The notes beneath the pieces were generated by a model. It did not search any database, was not told where the DNA came from, and saw only the letters and a list, made by a program, of their open reading frames with translations. The position numbers were made by a program, and so were the translations under genes. This document shows positions 34,629 through 36,995 of a stretch of DNA of 36,995 nucleotides, one piece after another (the first letter of the stretch is position 1; every line of letters starts with the position of its first letter). This DNA is from a bacterium (GTDB lineage Bacteria > Margulisbacteria > Marinamargulisbacteria > GCA-2716485 > GCA-002719695), in contig PBBX01000008.1 of the NCBI GenBank assembly GCA_002716725.1, forward strand, positions 1-36,995, read 5' to 3'.

Positions 34629-34946
34629 CTATAAAAGGTTATAGCTCCCCATACGTCTACCCCCATCAGAAATATTTTCTCTATATTTTTTGATCAGATG
34701 AATTGATTCTTGGTTGTAATACTGGATTGTTTCTAAGGATATAGAGGGTCTATCTATTTAAGCTAATGTGGCATGGGAATTCTTATATCATCTGATTGCT
34801 GTGTTACAGGTGTTGCTATTATAAATTCTACTTTGTTGGCTATTGATATCTTTCTTTTTAATGATCTTATCGTTATTTTTATAGTCTTTTTTAGATTTTT
34901 TTGATGGTTTCTTATGTTTAATTCTACCCTTAACATGGTATAGCAT
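34629..34946 (-). pseudogene. Possible decayed ORF with two in-frame stops
   Basis: From ATG 34946 one minus-strand frame runs 106 codons to TAG at 34629, interrupted by TGA after 52 codons and TAA after nine more. The first part is lysine-rich (MLYHVKGRIKHKKPSKK...); the last part looks protein-like (SLETIQYYNQESIHLIKKY, then a GGRRMGSYN end). No ribosome binding site precedes the ATG, and no family is recognised. The A-rich strand makes open frames more likely by chance, so this is a weak call. Confidence 0.2.
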
Positions 34947-34947
34947 T

Positions 34948-34978
34948 TATAATACTATAAAAATGTTACCAAAAGGGG
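34948..34978 (+). promoter_or_regulatory. -10 box and ribosome binding site of citrate synthase
   Basis: TATAAT at 34948-34953 and AAAAGGGG at 34971-34978, the latter seven bases before ATG 34986. No convincing -35 box at normal spacing was found. The binding site fixes the start codon. Confidence 0.45.
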
Positions 34979-34985
34979 TTTTTAA

Positions 34986-36290
34986 ATGTCAGAATCTGGC
35001 TTGCAAAATTTAGCTAAAGAACTTATTACTAACAACACCATCTCACCTGATTATTACCAAGAGTATGATGTTAAACGTGGTTTACGAAATTTAGATGGAT
35101 CCGGTGTTTTGGCTGGTTTAACCCATATTTCTTCTGTGATTGGATCCAAAAAAAGTAGCCATGAAATGGTTCCTGTTGAAGGTGTTTTAAAGTATCGGGA
35201 TGTTTCGTTAGCTGACATTGCTGCCTCTTGTACAGAAGGTTCATCTAATAACTTTGAAAAAATATGTTTTTTACTACTTGTGGGTCGTTATCCTAATGAT
35301 AGCGAACTATCTGATTTAGTTGGCTATATGGCAGATCATCGTGAGCTTCCTCAAGCAATTATTGCTGGCATTATTGATGGGATTCCATCTCAGGATATCA
35401 TGAATAAATTACAAACCTGTATTTCGGCTCTTTATGCCTATGATAATGATGCAGATTCACTTGATCCTGTTGAAAACTTTTTAAAAAGTCTTCGTATTAT
35501 TGCAAAAATCCCTATGATTGTTGCTTATAGCTACTTAAAAACGTTTAAAGCGGATGCAAAGCGTGTTCTTCCCACGAAAGATATGAGTCATGCTAAAGCC
35601 TTTTTATATATGTTATATGAAGGTAATGATGTCTCGGCGTTTAATGAGTATATTATTGATCTAGCTTTAGTCTTGCATGCCGAACATGGTGGTGGTAATA
35701 ATTCTACGTTTACGACTTATGTTGTATCGTCATCTGGATCTGATATTTATTGTTCGTTAGCAGCTGCTGTTGCCAGTTTAAAGGGCCCTCTTCATGGTGC
35801 TGCTAATAAAAAAGTTATGGAAATGATGGCTGATATTAAATCCCATGTTTCTAACTGGGATGATACTAATGAAGTTAAAGATTATCTTGCCAAATTGATT
35901 CGTAAGGAAGCGGGGGATCAAAGTGGAAAAATCTATGGTCTTGGTCATGCTGTGTATACAAAATCAGACCCAAGGGCGTTGGCTATTAAAGGGGTTGCCA
36001 AAGCCATTGCTGAGCAATGTAATCGAGTAGATGAACATAACTTATATAATTTAATTGCGGCTGAGACACCGGGTGTTTTTCAAGACGTAAAACATTCTAA
36101 AAAAGTAATTTCTCCTAACGTTGATTTTTATTCTGGTTTTGTTTATGACTGTATTGATATTCCTCAGGAAATTTATACTCCTATTTTTGCCATGGCTCGT
36201 ATTACAGGTTGGTGTGCTCATCGTATTGAAGATATGTTATCAGGAAAACGTATTATTCGACCTGGTTATAAATTCGTTAATCCAAAGTAA
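34986..36290 (+). CDS. gltA: Citrate synthase
   Basis: Condenses oxaloacetate and acetyl-CoA to citrate, entering the TCA cycle. 434 residues, normal for the family. Visible active-site elements are LHAEHGGGNNSTFTTYV with His234, GPLHGAANKKV with catalytic His270, GLGHAVYTKSDPRA (319-332) and Asp380 in VDFYSGFVYDC; the substrate-binding GWCAHRIE segment (408-415) is at the C-terminus. A methylcitrate or citryl-CoA-type activity cannot be excluded on sequence alone. It appears monocistronic, with its own -10 box and ribosome binding site, and converges on rpiB with a four-base gap. Confidence 0.94.
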   Translation: MSESGLQNLAKELITNNTISPDYYQEYDVKRGLRNLDGSGVLAGLTHISSVIGSKKSSHEMVPVEGVLKYRDVSLADIAASCTEGSSNNFEKICFLLLVGRYPNDSELSDLVGYMADHRELPQAIIAGIIDGIPSQDIMNKLQTCISALYAYDNDADSLDPVENFLKSLRIIAKIPMIVAYSYLKTFKADAKRVLPTKDMSHAKAFLYMLYEGNDVSAFNEYIIDLALVLHAEHGGGNNSTFTTYVVSSSGSDIYCSLAAAVASLKGPLHGAANKKVMEMMADIKSHVSNWDDTNEVKDYLAKLIRKEAGDQSGKIYGLGHAVYTKSDPRALAIKGVAKAIAEQCNRVDEHNLYNLIAAETPGVFQDVKHSKKVISPNVDFYSGFVYDCIDIPQEIYTPIFAMARITGWCAHRIEDMLSGKRIIRPGYKFVNPK

Positions 36291-36294
36291 GCTG

Positions 36295-36729
36295 TTACGC
36301 GTCTAATTTTTTAATGCGGCGTAGATGCCTATCGCCTTCAAAGTCATTTTTTAACCATGTATTTACATATTCTAAAGCATGTTCTGTTGATGTTGTTCGT
36401 CCTCCTAAACACAGGATATTGGCATTGTTATGCTTTTTTGCCATTTCTGCTGTAAATTTATTAAATACTACGGCGGCTCTTATTCCTTTATGCCGATTGG
36501 CTCGTATTGATATGCCTATCCCTGTACCACAACATAAAATTCCTATCACATTTTCTGCTAATACTTTTTGAGCTACAATATCCGCAATATCAGGATAATC
36601 GACTGATTCTGACGAAAACGTTCCCATATCATCAATAGATAGTGCTTTGTTTTGAGATAAGGTTTCTATTAAGCCTTCTTTTAATTCGTAACCTCCATGA
36701 TCTGATCCTAGAATTATCTGTATTGTCAT
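36295..36729 (-). CDS. rpiB: Ribose 5-phosphate isomerase B
   Basis: Interconverts ribose 5-phosphate and ribulose 5-phosphate in the pentose phosphate pathway. 144 residues, normal for RpiB. Motifs: GSDHGGYELKE (8-18), DMGTFSSESVDYPDIA, the active-site loop GILCCGTGIGISI with its Cys, and RANRHKGIRAAVV followed by HNNANILCLGGRTTS. An AAGGAGA ribosome binding site lies just before ATG 36729. The start overlaps the stop of the upstream rmlD-like gene (ATGA), so the two are coupled. Confidence 0.96.
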   Translation of the reverse strand: MTIQIILGSDHGGYELKEGLIETLSQNKALSIDDMGTFSSESVDYPDIADIVAQKVLAENVIGILCCGTGIGISIRANRHKGIRAAVVFNKFTAEMAKKHNNANILCLGGRTTSTEHALEYVNTWLKNDFEGDRHLRRIKKLDA

Positions 36730-36995
36730 TTTAATTCTCCTTTAGTTTTATACTCTAATAGGAACTGCTTTACCATTTCTTTCCAATGGATTCGATTAAT
36801 TTTAATATTGGTTTCTAATTTTTGGCAATTTAATCGTCCATTTTTAGGGCGTTTTGCGGAGCTTCCAAACTTTTCTGATGTTACGGGCTTTATTAGACCT
36901 GTATATCCTATGTGTTTTGCAATTTCTTTTGCCAATGTATACCATGTTGTTACGCCATCATCGGTACAATGGTAAATTCCATAAGGGGGTCTTTC
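36726..36995 (-). CDS. rmlD: dTDP-4-dehydrorhamnose reductase, C-terminal part (cut by window edge)
   Basis: The 3' end of a gene running in from the right edge. The frame is open to the last base and reads ERPPYGIYHCTDDGVTTWY, LAKEIAKHIGYTG, KPVTSEKFGSSAKRPKNGRL and a WKEMVKQFL end, matching the C-terminal substrate-binding part of RmlD/RfbD (family features G-YH-t--G--sW-efA, and t-----AkRP--s-L). The enzyme makes dTDP-L-rhamnose for surface polysaccharides. A short ORF beginning with TTG at 36935 is only the truncated part of this gene; the true start lies outside the window. Its TGA overlaps the rpiB ATG. Confidence 0.88.
   Translation of the reverse strand, partial: ERPPYGIYHCTDDGVTTWYTLAKEIAKHIGYTGLIKPVTSEKFGSSAKRPKNGRLNCQKLETNIKINRIHWKEMVKQFLLEYKTKGELK

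Larger units (their letters stand above)
34541..34985. other. 445-base gap between the phosphatase and citrate synthase genes
   Basis: No RNA gene was recognised here. The plus strand ends in a TATAAT box and a strong ribosome binding site for citrate synthase. The minus strand is A-rich and holds a possible decayed frame (34629-34946) and a competing 57-codon frame (34763-34936); stop-free stretches are expected in such T-poor strands. Confidence 0.4.

Noticed and set aside
34763-34936. 57-codon minus-strand ORF beginning MLRVELN
   Set aside because: It overlaps another open frame in the same A-rich stretch, has no ribosome binding site and no recognisable similarity.
1-36995. CRISPR arrays, rRNA genes and complete insertion sequences
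   Set aside because: No regularly spaced exact repeats, rRNA signatures or transposase motifs were seen.

Overview
This AT-rich window comes from a bacterium with a two-membrane (diderm) envelope that uses the standard bacterial code: TGA acts as a stop and prfB is autoregulated at a TGA frameshift site. It carries a TolC-like protein, an RND pump, an S-layer-homology (SLH) protein with a beta-barrel-like N-terminus, and an exoprotein with a type IX secretion-like C-terminal domain. This mix, together with secA-prfB adjacency and a DUF5693-like membrane protein, suggests an uncultured lineage near Cyanobacteria, such as Candidatus Margulisbacteria. That placement is inference. Most of the window is core chromosome.

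Layout. 1-2366: right end of a decayed integrated element, with a beta-class adenine methyltransferase and a chimeric remnant of a serine integrase that reads antisense through the intact tRNA-Gln. 2385-9462 (minus): a tight secA > prfB > DUF5693-like > rnc > zinc-ribbon/TPR operon with a recognisable promoter. 9577-11618: a membrane-anchored hydrolase, an orphan 69-residue protein and a 1-Cys peroxiredoxin. 11786-16370: an overlapping TolC-RND pair with no membrane fusion protein. 16371-21910 (minus): the most unusual locus, a 1065-residue repeat exoprotein with a T9SS-like tail, translationally coupled to a fusion of a PorV/UPF0164-like barrel, Ig-like domains and SLH. A 30-codon leader ORF with a good ribosome binding site precedes it. 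22062-25443 (minus): yebC, ftsK and tRNA-Val. 25549-28854: mltG and recJ, facing each other across an imperfect repeat. 28970-31936: tRNA-Leu, an MsbA-like ABC exporter and a glycosyltransferase. 31956-34540 (minus): an SDR epimerase, a glycosyltransferase and an inositol-monophosphatase-family enzyme. 34541-34985: a 445-base gap. 34986-36995: citrate synthase, then rpiB and the 3' end of rmlD.

Together the genes serve envelope building (SecA export, MltG, FtsK, the MsbA-like exporter, sugar enzymes, surface proteins) and translation/RNA housekeeping (RF2, RNase III, YebC, three tRNAs). The best candidate for an undescribed system is the 16371-21992 surface module: a secreted repeat protein coupled to a predicted outer-membrane barrel that may also bind the cell wall. 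No CRISPR array, rRNA or insertion sequence was seen, and convincing intrinsic terminators are scarce.
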